In this document: positions 62,944 to 64,000 of the stretch, one piece after another
Numbering within the stretch: the stretch's first letter is position 1
Layout of the letters: each line of letters opens with the position of its first letter
From: Pyrenopolyporus hunteri
Taxonomy: Eukaryota > Ascomycota > Sordariomycetes > Xylariales > Hypoxylaceae
Assembly: GCA_902806595.1 (NCBI GenBank)
Contig: CADCXC010000037.1
Span: 2,542,001-2,606,000, forward strand
Direction of reading: 5' to 3'
Length of the DNA: 64,000 nucleotides
The notes under the pieces: generated by a model
The model's input: the letters and a program-made list of their open reading frames with translations, nothing else
The model's database searches: none
Told to the model about the DNA's origin: nothing
Made by a program: the position numbers and the translations under genes

Positions 62944-62948
62944 TTTAT
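62944..62948. repeat. Target site duplication (right) of inner element
   Basis: TTTAT, an exact match to 56,772-56,776. Confidence 0.75.
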
Positions 62949-63689
62949 ATAATTTAAATTAACGAAATTTTTTTAAATTTTATTTATTTTCGACATTATA
63001 TAAATAAATTTTAATTAATTAATAAATTTAATATTATAATATTTCGTCGAAAATAAAAAAATTTTTTTTTATTTATATAAAAAAAAAATTTTTTAATTAT
63101 AATTATTTAATAATAATAATCGATATAAAAAAAATAAAATAAAATAAAAAAAAATAATAAATAAATCGGTTTAAAAATTTTTTCACGAATAATTAAATCG
63201 TTAATATATATACGTTTTAAATTTAATTAATTAAAAATAAAAATTTATAAAAATTAAAATAATCGTTTTTATATTCGATTAATTATTATTAACGTAAAAC
63301 GCTTCGAATAATTAATTAAATATAATAATAAAGTTTTTTATACGTAATAAACGTAAATTTATTAACGTTTTTTTATATATTATATATAAATATTATTTAA
63401 TATATTATATATAATATATTACGCTTTAAAATTTTTAAAATAATACGATTAATTTTACGTTTTTAAAAATTATTAACGTAAAACGCCTCAAATTTTTAAA
63501 AATAGTTTAATAATTAATCGTTTTTTTTTATTAAAATTTATTCGTTCGATCGAATTTTAATATTTTTTCAAATTAAATTATAATAAAATAAACGGTTTTT
63601 TCGCATTTTAAACTTTTTTAAATTCGTAAACTTCCTTTTAATAAAAACTTTATTATTTATATTTAATTTATTAATTAAACATTAATTAA

Positions 63690-63959
63690 TATTAAATAAT
63701 AAAAAGTTATTAATTAATAAATCGAAGGGAAAATATTAAACGATTATTTAATATAAAAATTACGAAAAAAAATTATATTTATTATATTTATTTATGTAAA
63801 AGTATAATTAATTAACTTTATATTAATCGGTATTTATATATTATTTTAAAGTATATATTTTAAATTTTTATTATTTAAAGTAACGAAATATTTAATAAAA
63901 ATATATTTATTATTATTATCGTTACGGTAAATTCTTTAATATAAAATTATATAATTATA
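63690..63959. repeat. 3' LTR of outer element (270 bp)
   Basis: It pairs with 51,383-51,652, is the same length and differs only by transitions. It is more depleted of G than the 5' copy. Confidence 0.85.
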
Positions 63960-63964
63960 ATTTT
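63960..63964. repeat. Target site duplication (right) of outer element
   Basis: ATTTT, an exact match to 51,378-51,382. Confidence 0.7.
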
Positions 63965-64000
63965 TAAATGTAAAATAAAGTTTTAAATATAATATTAAAG
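63965..64000. other. AT-rich DNA beyond the outer element
   Basis: The last 36 bases remain A/T-rich, so the target of the outer element was itself AT-rich or later RIP-affected. Confidence 0.5.

Larger units (their letters stand above)
51383..63959. mobile_element. Outer LTR retrotransposon, RIP-inactivated, interrupted by a second element
   Basis: Direct repeats of 270 bp (51,383-51,652 and 63,690-63,959) align without gaps and differ at roughly two dozen sites, all transitions. Both start TA and end TA, as expected for TG...CA termini after RIP, and 5-bp ATTTT duplications flank the whole. The span is 12,577 bp; subtracting the nested element and its 5-bp duplication leaves about 6,405 bp, a normal size for an intact LTR retrotransposon. 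Internal parts are 51,653-56,776 and 62,944-63,689. Coding capacity is destroyed: the open frame at 53,673-53,975 is only a composition artefact, and I could not tell Copia from Gypsy. The LTR family is also present at 12,416. Confidence 0.85.

Noticed and set aside
1..64000. AT-rich arms as centromere core, or repeats as a CRISPR array
   Set aside because: There are no short regularly spaced identical repeats with unique spacers, and the organism is eukaryotic. The right arm is explained by nested retroelements; a centromeric location cannot be judged from sequence alone.

Overview
The window looks like filamentous ascomycete DNA (Pezizomycotina, probably Sordariomycete-like; the class is an inference). 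A GC-balanced gene island of about 38 kb (roughly 12,850-51,000) sits between two extremely AT-rich arms (1-12,850 and about 51,000-64,000). Genes have short GT-AG introns (mostly 50-110 nt) with CTAAC/CTGAC-type branch sites. The arms carry the signature of repeat-induced point mutation (RIP): CpA and TpG are almost gone, other non-CpG cytosines are strongly reduced, and most surviving C and G lie in CpG.

The island holds nine gene models, most of them rebuilt across introns. In order they are: a secretory, mucin-like single-pass membrane protein (13,391-15,381, +); the HDEL receptor ERD2 (16,089-16,913, -, four exons); a ubiquitin-like/WLM metalloprotease (17,853-18,866, +); a LicD-family protein (19,517-20,690, -, two exons); the double-strand-break nuclease MRE11 (22,061-24,538, -, four exons); a TCP11/SOK1-family protein (25,318-28,362, -); a divergent protein kinase (30,662-32,936, +, seven exons, HFD and DWG in place of HRD and DFG); the inositol hexakisphosphate kinase KCS1 (35,128-39,273, +); and the mannosyltransferase ALG2 (40,130-41,660, +). 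A tenth, very long gene is the SANT-domain corepressor SNT1 (43,482 to about 49,776, -). Most are conserved housekeeping genes for ER/Golgi traffic and glycosylation, DNA repair, signalling and chromatin. The kinase is the gene most likely to be lineage-specific. The genes do not form a pathway cluster.

The right arm can be resolved. An LTR retrotransposon (51,383-63,959; 270-bp LTRs; 5-bp target duplication ATTTT) is interrupted by a second one (56,777-62,943; 217-bp LTRs; 5-bp target duplication TTTAT). Removing the inner element leaves an outer element of about 6.4 kb. Both LTR pairs align without gaps and differ only by transitions. In the inner pair the two LTRs are mutated on opposite strands, so each keeps bases that the other lost. 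A diverged LTR of the outer family also lies at the left edge of the island (12,416-12,681), so the same family borders the gene block on both sides.

I found no CRISPR array, tRNA or rRNA gene, and no convincingly new multi-gene system. The most notable observations are the nested, complementarily mutated retroelements, the CpG-sparing mutation pattern, a 57-bp (19-codon) tandem repeat in the left arm, and the divergent kinase.
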